A stretch of 64,000 nucleotides of DNA from Streptomyces pactum (GCF_002005225.1 NZ_CP019724.1:7296001-7360000); one strand, 5' to 3'; numbered from the stretch's first letter, positions 8,977 to 16,343 are shown. Notes: generated by a model not told the origin, from the sequence alone. Made by a program: numbers and translations.

Positions 8977-9540
8977 CTACTTCGCTGGGCAGCTCCGGCC
9001 CTCGTTCGTCTCGAAGTCGGTGGCGCCCTCGTCCAGGCCGGTCACGACGGAGCCCATGTGGCCGGCGGCGTACCTGCCATTGGCGAGCCGGTTGTCGACC
9101 TTGTCGGTGCCGCCGGTTGAGCAGTTGATCTGCACGAAGTAGCCGGCCTCGTCGTCGAGGCTGTCGGTGACAGCGTTGAATACGGTGCGGAGATCCTTCG
9201 TGGTGTCGACCTCGACGACGACGAGGCGCTTGTTCCCCTCGTCGTCCTGCTCGACCACGGTGTAGGCGGGCTGCTTCGCGGCCGGCTTGTTGTCGGCGGG
9301 TTTGTCTTCCTCGACGGCGGCGCCGATGGCGAGTGCGACGACGAAGAACCCGACGATGCAGGCGGCGATGATGCCGAGGATTTTCCCGGCCTTGTTCTTC
9401 GGCTTCTGCCTGCGAGGCGGGGGCGGCGTCGGGCCCCACTGGGGCGGCTGCTGTGGCTGTTGCGGGCCGGGCTGGGACGTTCCCCAGGTGATCGGCTGTT
9501 GTGGCGGCTGCCATCTCGGCGGCTGCGGCGGCTGGTTCAT
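8977..9540 (-). CDS. Single-pass membrane protein with Pro/Gln-rich N-terminus
   Basis: The 187-residue protein has about 48 residues rich in Pro and Gln, then a basic RRQKPKNKAGK stretch and a single transmembrane segment (ILGIIAACIVGFFVVALAIG). An extracytoplasmic domain with two cysteines follows. This resembles actinobacterial DUF4190/DUF4352-like lipoprotein-free membrane proteins more than any virion part. It is 71 bases upstream of TerS on the same strand. In a prophage it could act as a lysogenic-conversion or superinfection-exclusion factor, but that is only inference. Confidence 0.7.
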   Translation of the reverse strand: MNQPPQPPRWQPPQQPITWGTSQPGPQQPQQPPQWGPTPPPPRRQKPKNKAGKILGIIAACIVGFFVVALAIGAAVEEDKPADNKPAAKQPAYTVVEQDDEGNKRLVVVEVDTTKDLRTVFNAVTDSLDDEAGYFVQINCSTGGTDKVDNRLANGRYAAGHMGSVVTGLDEGATDFETNEGRSCPAK

Positions 9541-9682
9541 GTTCCCCCCAGGAACGGATGTGAGATACGGGGGTCATGATGCCGCGTCTGGGGCTTCTGG
9601 TTCCGGGCATGCCAGATCTGCGGCTCAGTGTGCATGATCAGCTCGCGGAATTCAACACGTGATGAATGGCGGGCAGAGAGAA

Positions 9683-9712
9683 GCCCCGCCAGGACGGGGG
9701 GCCTGGCGGGGC
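9683..9712 (-). terminator. Hairpin terminator upstream of the head operon
   Basis: GCCCCGCCAGG (9683-9693) pairs perfectly with CCTGGCGGGGC (9702-9712) around an 8-base loop. On the minus strand it is followed by a TTCTCTCT run, so it should end transcription coming from the 47-residue gene. The 225-base gap 9541-9765 holds nothing else that I recognise. Confidence 0.7.
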
Positions 9713-9765
9713 CTCAGTTGCCGGGCGTTACCCGGCGCGCAGCCTCCAGTGTGACAGGAGGGCGG

Positions 9766-9909
9766 CTACTTCTTCCGCTTCTTCGGCGTGCCGGGCACGG
9801 GCTTCTTCTCGGGCGGGAACGAGCCGCCACGGCTCGCCTGGTACGTCGTCTCGTGGTCCTTCAGCCGGGGGTCGTCCTGCCGAATGGGCTTGCTGAATCC
9901 GAGTGCCAT
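9766..9909 (-). CDS. Small basic protein, 47 aa
   Basis: The product begins MALGFSKPIRQDDPRLKD and ends in a very basic TPKKRKK tail. An AGGA lies about 11 bases upstream of the ATG. It is isolated between two hairpins, so it may be its own transcription unit or the tail of the membrane-gene block. No function recognised. Confidence 0.5.
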   Translation of the reverse strand: MALGFSKPIRQDDPRLKDHETTYQASRGGSFPPEKKPVPGTPKKRKK

Positions 9910-9950
9910 GATGGCGGTCCTGTCTCGTGTGATCGGGATGGGGACCGGGG

Positions 9951-9988
9951 CGTGGCCGCGCTCTTCCTGGCAGTTGGGAGCGGCCACG
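9951..9988 (-). terminator. Hairpin downstream of membrane-protein block
   Basis: CGTGGCCGC (9951-9959) pairs with GCGGCCACG (9980-9988) around a 20-base loop. It lies 66 bases past the stop of the 194-residue gene on the minus strand and could end that transcript. Confidence 0.45.
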
Positions 9989-9995
9989 CTCCGGG

Positions 9996-10080
9996 GTAGA
10001 TGGGCCCGTAGACGGGCGGTAGATCGCGGTAGATACGCCGGTAGACGTGCAGGTCAGGCAGCGGTAGACGGGGCGGTAGA
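9996..10080. repeat. Seven phased copies of GTAGA(C/T)
   Basis: GTAGA occurs at 9996, 10008, 10019, 10029, 10041, 10064 and 10076; the last five are extended to CGGTAGA(C/T). Start-to-start spacings are 12, 11, 10, 12, 23 and 12, close to one (or two) helical turns. The array overlaps the 3' end of the 194-residue gene. Such phasing suggests a protein-binding array. Confidence 0.6.
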
Positions 10081-10638
10081 CGCCTCCTCGGCGACAGCCG
10101 GGGAAGGGGCCAGATCGACGCGCCGGACACCCCTCGTGGGGCTCTTACTGCCGGGCACCTTCACCTTGAGCTGGACGGGGATATGCAGGGCCTCCAGACG
10201 GGCCCGCAGATCACCCACCGTCCAGCCCTCCCCGTGGCCCCTCTCCTGGAGGTGGGCGAGGACCGTACGGAGGTGCACCGCGTCGGCCTCTCCCATCGCC
10301 TCCAGAAGGAGCGCCCGGACAGCGTCCACGTCGGGGCAGGCGGGGACCTCCTCGACGGCCGGAGCGCAGGCCTCACGGCCCGCTCGCCAGGAGGCGACCA
10401 GCCACCCGGCGGACAGCAGCCACAGGAGGTTGGGGAAGGCCCGCACCAGGCGCCACAGCAGGTAGCCGCCGAGGGCGAGGAGGACCAGGCGCGCCCAGCA
10501 GCCGAGCGCGGCCTTCACTCCGGTGAGATCGTCACGGCGGCCACGGCGTACCCACGCGGCGGCCCGCGCGCCCAGGCGGCGGGCGAGCACGGCGGACCCG
10601 GACGCGATACGGCCGGCGGGGCGGGAGAGGCGGCTCAC
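10054..10638 (-). CDS. Membrane-associated protein resembling plasmid-transfer accessory proteins, 194 aa
   Basis: The GTG start overlaps the upstream stop (GTGA). A basic N-terminus leads to a hydrophobic segment (LVLLALGGYLLWRLV and LLWLLSAGWLVA, two passes at about residues 48-82), then a soluble C-terminal domain containing HLQERGHGEGWTVGDLRARL and IPVQLKVKVPGSKSPTRGV. This C-terminal pattern recurs in proteins of Streptomyces integrative plasmids as I know them. It ends the four-gene membrane block. Role unknown. Confidence 0.6.
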   Translation of the reverse strand: MSRLSRPAGRIASGSAVLARRLGARAAAWVRRGRRDDLTGVKAALGCWARLVLLALGGYLLWRLVRAFPNLLWLLSAGWLVASWRAGREACAPAVEEVPACPDVDAVRALLLEAMGEADAVHLRTVLAHLQERGHGEGWTVGDLRARLEALHIPVQLKVKVPGSKSPTRGVRRVDLAPSPAVAEEASTAPSTAA

Positions 10639-11147
10639 AGCAGGCCCGCCCCTTGCACCACGGACACGATGCCGTCGCCCACGCCGTTCAGAGCGGCGGG
10701 CAGAAAGGACAGGGCCCCGGCCACGCCGGCGGTGAGCAGCAGGACGGCGCCGACGAACGCGCCGCCGATGATGCGCCGCTTCTCCTTCTTGCCCGCGGCC
10801 TTGTAGGCGAGGACGACGAGGGTCACGGCGATGACGACGACCACAGCGCCGGTGGCGGTGAGGCCGGTGAGCTGTCCGGTGGTGAGGCCTTGGCCGACGC
10901 GGGCGCCGGTGAGCCCCTGGCCCGCGGCCTCGCCTGCGCTGTTGCCGACGCCTCCGGTGCGGGAGTGGGCCCAGCCGAGGATGCCGCCGGGGCAGGCCGC
11001 GGCGCAGGCTGCACCCCCGAAGCCCTTGCCGAAGGAGGCGAGCATCTTGAATTCTCGGCCGCCGGTCCACCACGGGTAGAGGTTGCAGGTCAGGATGATC
11101 AGGGCGGCGAGGAGCCCGCCGAGGGTGAGGGTGGAGGTGGCGGTCAC
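10635..11147 (-). CDS. Three-pass membrane protein, 170 aa (Spd-like candidate)
   Basis: The GTG start overlaps the previous stop as GTGA. Hydrophobic segments occur near the N-terminus (TLTLGGLLAALIILTCNLYPW), in the middle (GAVVVVIAVTLVVLAY) and near the C-terminus (GGAFVGAVLLLTAGVAG). A Gly/Ala-rich loop with CAAACPGG lies between the first two. Gene size, topology and neighbours recall the small Spd membrane proteins involved in intermycelial spread of Streptomyces plasmids. The assignment is by context only. Confidence 0.55.
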   Translation of the reverse strand: MTATSTLTLGGLLAALIILTCNLYPWWTGGREFKMLASFGKGFGGAACAAACPGGILGWAHSRTGGVGNSAGEAAGQGLTGARVGQGLTTGQLTGLTATGAVVVVIAVTLVVLAYKAAGKKEKRRIIGGAFVGAVLLLTAGVAGALSFLPAALNGVGDGIVSVVQGAGLL

Positions 11148-11791
11148 TTGTGCACTCCGGTGAGGGCGAGGATCGGGTCCCACCAGTCGAAGACGCCGAA
11201 CGCGCCCAGGCTGGCGGTGACGAGGAGGAAGCGGGGGACGGCGCGGCCGGTGTGCCGGTCGAGGGCCCACGCGGTGGTCAGGGCGACGGCGGTGATGACG
11301 TAGGCGGCGAGGATGCCGGCCTCGGTGCGGGCCTGGTGGACGGTGTCGGACCAGAGGCTGACGGGGCTGTGCCCGCCGAGCCAGGGGGTGAGGGCGGCGA
11401 GGATCGCGAGGAGCATCCGCCAGGTGACGAGGTGCTCCCACAGCCAGTCCCAGGCGCGCGCCCACAGTGGCGGATCCGGGTCCGGATCCGGGTCCGCCCA
11501 GGTCAGGATCACGTCGTGGGTGTGGCGGATCTCGACTGGGCCCGGGTCCGGATCGTTCCGGACTGGCGTGGGCGGGGGCGCGGGGGGTGGTGGTGCGGGT
11601 TTCTCCCACCACGGCGGGAGTTCGTGGGGCTCGGGGGCGCGGGCGGGAAGCGGGGCGCCGGCGGGGATGATCCGGGTGGGTGTGACGGGGCGGGGCTCGG
11701 GCATGGGGGGCTCCTGGTGGCCGAAGGGGCGAGCGCTCAGGGCGCGGAGGAACACGCGGACGCGCTGCTCATCGGCGCCCTGGTCGGTCAT
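11144..11791 (-). CDS. Proline-rich membrane protein, 215 aa
   Basis: The ATG at 11791 has GAGGA upstream. The first half is a disordered Pro/Ala-rich region with a PPPPAPPPTPV run and a DPDPDPDPP acidic stretch. The second half has three hydrophobic segments (LLAILAALTPWLGG, AGILAAYVITAVALTTAW, FLLVTASLGAFGVF). The stop overlaps the next gene. It belongs to the membrane-gene block ending at 10054; function unknown. Confidence 0.6.
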   Translation of the reverse strand: MTDQGADEQRVRVFLRALSARPFGHQEPPMPEPRPVTPTRIIPAGAPLPARAPEPHELPPWWEKPAPPPPAPPPTPVRNDPDPGPVEIRHTHDVILTWADPDPDPDPPLWARAWDWLWEHLVTWRMLLAILAALTPWLGGHSPVSLWSDTVHQARTEAGILAAYVITAVALTTAWALDRHTGRAVPRFLLVTASLGAFGVFDWWDPILALTGVHK

Positions 11792-11823
11792 GCGACGGTC
11801 CTCACGGGTCGGGGAGGCAGGTC

Positions 11824-11866
11824 GGGGTCTGCTCGCCGGGTCTGCACGGGGTCTGCTCGCCGGGTC
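11824..11866. repeat. 19-bp direct repeat, 24-bp period, two copies
   Basis: GGGGTCTGCTCGCCGGGTC occurs at 11824-11842 and again at 11848-11866 in the 167-base gap between the SpdB-like gene and the proline-rich gene. A third partial match (CTCGCCG) follows. It could be slippage or a binding site. Confidence 0.5.
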
Positions 11867-11958
11867 ACTCGCCGTCCCAGGGCCGACTGCTTCCGGCAGT
11901 CGCAGCGAGGGCCAGAACCGGGCGGTGCTGGCCGTCACTGGTGGTGCCGGACGCCGGG

Positions 11959-13083
11959 CTACTCGCTGGCAGGGGCGGTCTCCTCATGCGTGAGCAGGGC
12001 GCCCCACGCGCGGCGCAGGCGTTCATCGCTGCCGACGAACCCGCGGTCGCGGAACTCCTTCTGAGCGTGTCGGTAGGAGCGGGGCGGGTCGTCGGTGTAG
12101 CGCAGGTGCCGCAGGACCACGCACAGCTGCGCGTCGCTGAGGGGCTCGCCCGACACGGGGGTTGACACGCCCGCGACGGCACCCAGCTCAGCGAGCGTGA
12201 CGGGCTGCGCCGGGGGTGTGTCGGCCGTGTCGGTGGTCGCGTCCGCTGCGGTGTTGACCTGCGTGTCGGTGGGCGTCACGGGGTGCGGGGCGGCCGTGTC
12301 GGGAGTGGTCTCGGGAGTCGTGGCCGGGGCGAGGCCGGGACGGTCTGTGTCGGGTGCCGTGACGGCGACCGATGCGGCTGTGTCGGGGGTCGACACGGCC
12401 AGCGTCAGGGTGCGCGCCGCGAACGCCGCGGCCTTTTGCCCGTGCTTCTTGTCGGTCTTCCGGAGGCGCTCCTCTGCCTTCGCGCGGGCCTTCGCGATGC
12501 GGGCCTCCGCGACCGTCAGCGTCTGCGCGCGGGCGATCTGCCGCTCCATCTCCCCGAGGTGGCTGGCGGTCTCGGTGACGACGTCGGTGACGGCGGCCGA
12601 CCGCAGGTGCCGGGCGTCGGCGGCGGCGAGGGCGCGGGCGTTGCGGTCGGCGGCGGACTGGTCGGCGATCTGGGCGGCGGTGGTGTGGTCGGCGAGGACG
12701 TTCCCGGCGAACAGCCGCAGGGCCATGAACGCGGCGGCGGCCAGGGGCACGAAGGCGAACACCTTGGCGTGGCCCAGGATCAGCAGGGTGCCGGTGGAGA
12801 CGCCGAGCGCGGCCAGGGACAGGCCGAGCATGACGGCGATGCCGAGGCGGGAGCGCTGCCGGATCGCAATCTCGCTCATGCGGAGGGCGCCGATCCAGAG
12901 GGCGTCGTAGACGAGGGCGATGGACCATCCGGCGATCAGGCCGAGGAGGCCGTCGAGGCCGAGCATGGGGCCGAGCTGGCCGCCGACGGTGATGGCGACG
13001 AGGGCGAGTGCGGCGAGGGTGAGGAGCTTCTCGACGACGGCGAACAAGTCGAGGCGGGCAGCGGCGGAGCGGATGCGGTCCAT
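11959..13083 (-). CDS. SpdB-like membrane protein with C-terminal wHTH-like domain
   Basis: The 374-residue product has CCAGGAGGA upstream of its ATG. The first half carries four hydrophobic segments (LLTLAALALVAITVGG, LLGLIAGWSIALVYDAL, GIAVMLGLSLAALGVS, VFAFVPLAAAAFMAL). A charged helical region (about 150-240), a Thr/Pro/Asp-rich linker and a C-terminal domain (LRHLRYTDDPPRSYRHAQ) follow. The membrane half resembles the SpdB proteins of Streptomyces plasmids and integrative elements, needed for spread of plasmid DNA between hyphal compartments. No TraB/FtsK-like translocase is in the window, so its use here is open. Confidence 0.65.
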   Translation of the reverse strand: MDRIRSAAARLDLFAVVEKLLTLAALALVAITVGGQLGPMLGLDGLLGLIAGWSIALVYDALWIGALRMSEIAIRQRSRLGIAVMLGLSLAALGVSTGTLLILGHAKVFAFVPLAAAAFMALRLFAGNVLADHTTAAQIADQSAADRNARALAAADARHLRSAAVTDVVTETASHLGEMERQIARAQTLTVAEARIAKARAKAEERLRKTDKKHGQKAAAFAARTLTLAVSTPDTAASVAVTAPDTDRPGLAPATTPETTPDTAAPHPVTPTDTQVNTAADATTDTADTPPAQPVTLAELGAVAGVSTPVSGEPLSDAQLCVVLRHLRYTDDPPRSYRHAQKEFRDRGFVGSDERLRRAWGALLTHEETAPASE

Positions 13084-13150
13084 CGGGGTCCTCCTGGGTG
13101 GCCGCCTCCACGACGGGGGACGTAGCGGAGGCGGCCGGTCTCGGGTGGGG

Positions 13151-13342
13151 TCAGCGGCTGGAGCGGTACCAGCCGCCCTTGCGGTCGCGGGCGCGGTCGC
13201 GGTCTTCCCACGCCTGGCCTTCGCGGGCGGCGCGGCGGGCGACGCTGGTCTTGTGGCGGCGGAAGCGGCTGGCGTCGCCGGTGACCGTGACGCCGGCGGC
13301 GGGATAGTCCCGGCTGGACTTCGAGCTGCGGAAGAGGCCCAT
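13151..13342 (-). CDS. Small basic protein, 63 aa
   Basis: The ATG at 13342 overlaps the upstream stop as TGATG. The product begins MGLFRSSKSSRDYPAAGV and is rich in Arg/Asp with WEDRDRARDRKGGW near its end. Similar short proteins accompany spd-type genes in Streptomyces elements, as far as I recall. Function unknown. Confidence 0.55.
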   Translation of the reverse strand: MGLFRSSKSSRDYPAAGVTVTGDASRFRRHKTSVARRAAREGQAWEDRDRARDRKGGWYRSSR

Positions 13343-13476
13343 CAGGTGGTCCCTCGTCCGTTGCAGCCGGTGCAGGTGCGCCACACGGTGGTCTGGCCGC
13401 CGCTGGGCTTGGGCGTGGTCTCGGGGAATCCGCCCTTGCCGCCGCAGTTCTGGCAGGTGGGGCCCTGGTAGGTCAT
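13342..13476 (-). CDS. DnaJ-type zinc-ribbon peptide, 44 aa
   Basis: The peptide contains CQNCGGKGGF and, after 20 residues, CTGCNGRG: two CxxCxGxG motifs as in the DnaJ zinc domain. It overlaps its neighbours on both sides (ATGA upstream, TGATG downstream). It probably binds one zinc ion; role unknown. Confidence 0.6.
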   Translation of the reverse strand: MTYQGPTCQNCGGKGGFPETTPKPSGGQTTVWRTCTGCNGRGTT

Positions 13477-13811
13477 GCGGTCACTGCCAGGCGGGGCTGG
13501 GGCGCGGTGCCGGGGTCGGTCCAGGCACCGCACTTGCCGCAGACGAGCTGGTTGCCGTCGCGCCGCATGGGCTGGTTGCAGCAGACGTAGCCGGTCACCG
13601 CTGGCGCGAGGCACTGGGCGGCCTGGGTGCGGTTTTGCGCGGCGCGCTGCTCGTAGCCGGCGGCGCGGTCGTGGTCGCCGGCCTTGCGGGCGTCGGCCGC
13701 GGCCTCGACGTACAAGCTGGCGGCCCGCTGGTGCATGAGGGCGGCCTGGGTGAGGTGCTGCGCCGGGCTGGGCTGCTGGGGTTCCTGGTCGGTACCGTGG
13801 TCCACGGTCAT
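13473..13811 (-). CDS. Zinc-ribbon protein, 112 aa
   Basis: The ATG has AGGAGGA close upstream. The N-terminal two thirds form a helical hairpin (HLTQAALMHQRAASLYVEAA). The C-terminal part has CCNQPMRRDGN followed by CGKCG, a treble-clef or ribbon zinc site. It starts the leftward zinc/membrane block and is divergent from the HTH gene at 13945. Function unknown. Confidence 0.6.
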   Translation of the reverse strand: MTVDHGTDQEPQQPSPAQHLTQAALMHQRAASLYVEAAADARKAGDHDRAAGYEQRAAQNRTQAAQCLAPAVTGYVCCNQPMRRDGNQLVCGKCGAWTDPGTAPQPRLAVTA

Positions 13812-13902
13812 TCCTCCTGGTGATGCAGGTGGATGGCTGGCCCGGACGGGAGGTGCGAACTCCCGCCCGGGCCGTTCTCGTTGCTGCCGTTCCAGAGTGC
13901 AC

Positions 13903-13929
13903 GTTCTGCTTTACAACGTCAAGCAGAAC
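13903..13929. promoter_or_regulatory. Perfect 9-bp inverted repeat in divergent intergenic region
   Basis: GTTCTGCTT (13903-13911) and AAGCAGAAC (13921-13929) are exact reverse complements separated by nine bases, giving an 18-bp centre spacing. The site lies 15 bases before the GTG of the helix-turn-helix gene and 91 bases from the opposing start at 13811. It is a strong operator candidate, probably for the HTH protein itself. Confidence 0.65.
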
Positions 13930-13944
13930 AGGGAGGATGTTGCC

Positions 13945-14430
13945 GTGCCCAAGAGCCCTGAACCAGAGGGGAGCGCGCGCTTGATGACCACCACCGAGAT
14001 CGCGAAGGAGCACGGGGTCAGCCGTCAGACGATCCACACGTATCGGCGGACCGGCATCTTCCCCGCTCCGGTCGAGGGCGAGGGCAGTACGCGGCCCCGG
14101 TTCCGTGAGGACCAAGTCGACGCGTTCTTCGAGGCGAACCCCAAGCAGCCGCGTAAGAAGCGCAGGCCCCAACCCGAGCAGCAAGGAGCGCCAGTGACCA
14201 CGACGACCGATCCCCGGATCGCGATCCTGTCCAGCCTGAACGACCCGCCGTACAACGAGACGGCGGAGAAGCGCTGCGTCCCGTGGGGCGAGGCGGAGAA
14301 GCTGCTCGACGCCTACCGGGCGGCCGTCCTGCGGACCGCTGCTGACGAGCTGGCGGAGGACGATCACCTCCTCGCGGCCGAGGAGCTGCGCCGCATGGCC
14401 GACGAGAAGCCGGAGGCGCAGGATGGATGA
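13945..14430 (+). CDS. Excisionase/MerR-like helix-turn-helix protein
   Basis: The GTG at 13945 follows GGGAGGATGTTGCC. The N-terminal half has LMTTTEIAKEHGVSRQTIH, an HTH_17/excisionase-like helix-turn-helix, then YRRTGIFPAP and a short wing-like RPRFREDQVDAFF. A basic KQPRKKRRP linker leads to a helical acidic domain. A second in-frame start (GTG 14194, with AAGGAG upstream) could also give a separate 78-residue protein with that domain. It leads the plus-strand cassette. Candidate roles are autoregulator or recombination directionality factor for the serine integrase; both are inference. Confidence 0.7.
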   Translation: MPKSPEPEGSARLMTTTEIAKEHGVSRQTIHTYRRTGIFPAPVEGEGSTRPRFREDQVDAFFEANPKQPRKKRRPQPEQQGAPVTTTTDPRIAILSSLNDPPYNETAEKRCVPWGEAEKLLDAYRAAVLRTAADELAEDDHLLAAEELRRMADEKPEAQDG

Positions 14431-14839
14431 CCTGGTGCAGTGGCTGCGCTCGCAGCTCGACGAGGACGAGCGGACCGCCCGGACTGCGTGCGAGTACGCC
14501 GAGGCCGAGTGGCGGCTGGATGAGGACGGCGAGACGGTCTTGTGGTGGCCGCCCGAGCCTCACATCGCGGAGAAGGAGCGCGAGAAGGGGCTGCCCGTCG
14601 TTTCGGACCACTGGCGCGGCCAGACCATCTCGCCGGGCGGGACGCGCATCGCTCCACACATCGCGGAGCATGATCCGGCGCGGGTGCTGCGCGAGATCGA
14701 CGCCAAGCGGCAGATGCTCGCCCGTGTCGTGAACCACGCGAACCTGATGGGGCGGGACGAGATCCACGGCGACCTGTTGCGCCTACTCGCCCTGCCCTAC
14801 GCCGACCGGCCCGGCTACCGCAAGGAGTGGCGGCCGTGA
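14423..14839 (+). CDS. DUF6221-like protein, 138 aa
   Basis: The product begins MDDLVQWLRSQLDEDERTAR and has the pattern of small Streptomyces proteins annotated as DUF6221: a helical N-terminus, a central DHWRGQTISP-type strand region, then HIAEHDPARVLREIDAKR and a C-terminal ALPYADRPGYRKEWRP. It overlaps the HTH gene by 8 bases and the next peptide by 4 bases, so it is in the same operon. Function unknown. Confidence 0.7.
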   Translation: MDDLVQWLRSQLDEDERTARTACEYAEAEWRLDEDGETVLWWPPEPHIAEKEREKGLPVVSDHWRGQTISPGGTRIAPHIAEHDPARVLREIDAKRQMLARVVNHANLMGRDEIHGDLLRLLALPYADRPGYRKEWRP

Positions 14840-14967
14840 CGGCGATCTACCTGCCGGAGTCGGGGAGTCTCCCGCCGTGGGTGGGGATCCTGGTCGCCGC
14901 CGTCGTCCTGCCCCTGCTGGCCTACCGGGCGTACCGGCTGTGGCGGGCGTGGCGGCGCCGACGGTAG
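14836..14967 (+). CDS. Small single-pass membrane peptide, 43 aa
   Basis: The GTG start overlaps the previous stop (GTGA). The peptide begins VTAIYLPESGSLPPW, has one hydrophobic segment (VGILVAAVVLPLLAY) and a strongly basic tail ending RAWRRRR, so the tail is probably cytoplasmic. It ends 15 bases before a strong terminator, which supports it as the last gene of the operon. Confidence 0.6.
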   Translation: MTAIYLPESGSLPPWVGILVAAVVLPLLAYRAYRLWRAWRRRR

Positions 14968-14982
14968 AGGCCGCCGTACGAC

Positions 14983-15009
14983 AGCCCCGTCTCATCCGAG
15001 GCGGGGCTT
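14983..15009 (+). terminator. Hairpin terminator after plus-strand operon
   Basis: An 11-bp stem (14983-14993 with 14998-15008, one G-U pair) closes a four-base ATCC loop. It lies immediately after the small membrane-peptide gene. Confidence 0.75.
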
Positions 15010-15068
15010 CGCCGTGTCCGGGCTATCCCAGCGTGCGCCCGCCCGGGCCCGCGCGCAGGGTGGAGAGC

Positions 15069-15281
15069 ATGAGCCCGCCGCCTGTGATCGTGTACCCGCC
15101 CGACGAGCAGGGCGGCCGGCGTGTGCGGGTCGACGGAACGATCCTCGGCCTGGCGTACGGCATCCGGGATGTCACCGCGTTCTTGCAGGAGGCCGGGCTC
15201 CAGGAGTTCGACGACATGGACGTCGTGCGGTCCGGCCTGATCGAGTGGCGTGGAGGCGGCCCGGAAGTCTGGACGCACTGA
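15069..15281 (+). CDS. Conserved small protein, 70 aa
   Basis: The ATG has GGAGAGC directly upstream. The product begins MSPPPVIVYPPDEQGGRRV, with a short beta-rich half and a helical half (GIRDVTAFLQEAGL) ending in PEVWTH. It stands alone between two terminators and is thus probably a separate short transcript or a read-through gene. Function unknown. Confidence 0.6.
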   Translation: MSPPPVIVYPPDEQGGRRVRVDGTILGLAYGIRDVTAFLQEAGLQEFDDMDVVRSGLIEWRGGGPEVWTH

Positions 15282-15336
15282 CCGGGCCGGGCGTACGGTC
15301 TTGGCACCACCGAGAGGGGGGCGCCCGCTCGCGGTT

Positions 15337-15377
15337 GCGGCCCTCCGGCCCCTGCACCCCTGGGGTCGGAGGGCCGC
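15337..15377. terminator. Strong bidirectional hairpin
   Basis: GCGGCCCTCCG (15337-15347) pairs with CGGAGGGCCGC (15367-15377). The stem extends inward by five more pairs, giving about 16 bp with a 9-base loop. It separates the plus-strand cassette from the convergent early operon whose last stop is at 15458. Confidence 0.8.
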
Positions 15378-15457
15378 GTCATGTTCGGCGGCGGTCCGGT
15401 GCGGGGTGCGTAGTCCCGCGCTGTCCGGACACTGCATCAGCTTCCGGACCGCCAGGC

Positions 15458-15544
15458 TCAGGATGCCACGGCCACCCACAGGACGACAGCGAGTGCCGCC
15501 ACGATCAGGCACCGACCCAACAGGCGCCGCTGCTCCCGGCTCAT
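15458..15544 (-). CDS. Tiny membrane peptide, 28 aa
   Basis: The ATG overlaps the upstream stop as ATGA. The peptide is MSREQRRLLGRCLIVAALA plus VVLWVAVAS: a basic head followed by a single transmembrane-length helix. It is the last gene of the long early operon. Tight coupling is the main support. Confidence 0.5.
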   Translation of the reverse strand: MSREQRRLLGRCLIVAALAVVLWVAVAS

Positions 15545-16296
15545 GCCGCGATCACTCCGCCCTCGGTCCAGATCCGTCCGCACCCGGTGCAGTGCGCGAC
15601 GGGCACCTTGCCTTCGCCGCCGTGGACGTCGATCTGCCCGCCGCACGCGCACGGGGCCTCCAGGGTCCGCTGCTGAGCCGCAATGTCCAGCGCCCGCTCG
15701 ACCCGGGCCGCGGCGCCGGCCGCGACGGTCCCGATCCGCTGCTCCTCCTCGTCGGTGATCCGTCGGCACGGGCCCGGGGCGCGCTTGATGCGGGCGAGGA
15801 GCCACAGCGCGGCGTGGGGTGCGGTGCGTCGGCCGGTCCACCGCCAGCGCCGCGGGTCCACCAGGTCGGCGCGGGCCAGCTGCGCGCGGCGGGCCCGGTC
15901 GGCGGCGGCGATGTCGGCTTCGCGCTGGGTGAGGTACGGGTGCGTCGCGGTCCGGCGTGCGGTCGGTCCGGCGATGGGGGTGCGCTGGGCAGCGTGGGCG
16001 ATGTCGTCGGCGCAGGCGATGAGGGCGGCTTCGACGGCGCGCATGGTGTCGAGGATGTGGAGGCGGACGGGGACGGGGCGTTCGCCGATCTGGATCGGGT
16101 CCCGCTCCAGGCTGCGGAGGTGGGCGGCCTGGTGGCGTTCGTACTCCAGCTGCTCGGCGTCGGCCTGGTCGAGGCGGGCGAGGTAGCCGCGGAGGCCGAG
16201 ACCGAAGGCACCGTACTGGGCGGGGGCGCCGGCGGCTTCGCGGAGGTCGGTCCAGTGGAGGGCGATCGTACGGAGGTGGGTGGAGGTGGTGGTCAT
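15541..16296 (-). CDS. Helical protein with C-terminal zinc ribbon, 251 aa
   Basis: The ATG at 16296 follows GGAGCCCGCG. The long helical body is rich in Ala, Arg and Leu. The C-terminus has CACGGQIDVHG followed by HCTGCGRIW, a C4-type zinc ribbon. The ribbon suggests nucleic-acid binding. It follows a terminator and hence may start its own transcript, with the 28-residue peptide downstream. Function unknown. Confidence 0.6.
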   Translation of the reverse strand: MTTTSTHLRTIALHWTDLREAAGAPAQYGAFGLGLRGYLARLDQADAEQLEYERHQAAHLRSLERDPIQIGERPVPVRLHILDTMRAVEAALIACADDIAHAAQRTPIAGPTARRTATHPYLTQREADIAAADRARRAQLARADLVDPRRWRWTGRRTAPHAALWLLARIKRAPGPCRRITDEEEQRIGTVAAGAAARVERALDIAAQQRTLEAPCACGGQIDVHGGEGKVPVAHCTGCGRIWTEGGVIAA

Positions 16297-16343
16297 CGCG
16301 GGCTCCGTGGTGCTGGTGGGGCGGGTACGGTGATCAGCACCAG

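Noticed and set aside
8906..9610. N-terminal extension of the small terminase protein to 415 residues
   Set aside because: It runs antiparallel to no motif, overlaps the membrane-protein gene in another frame, and a perfect RBS precedes the GTG at 8905.
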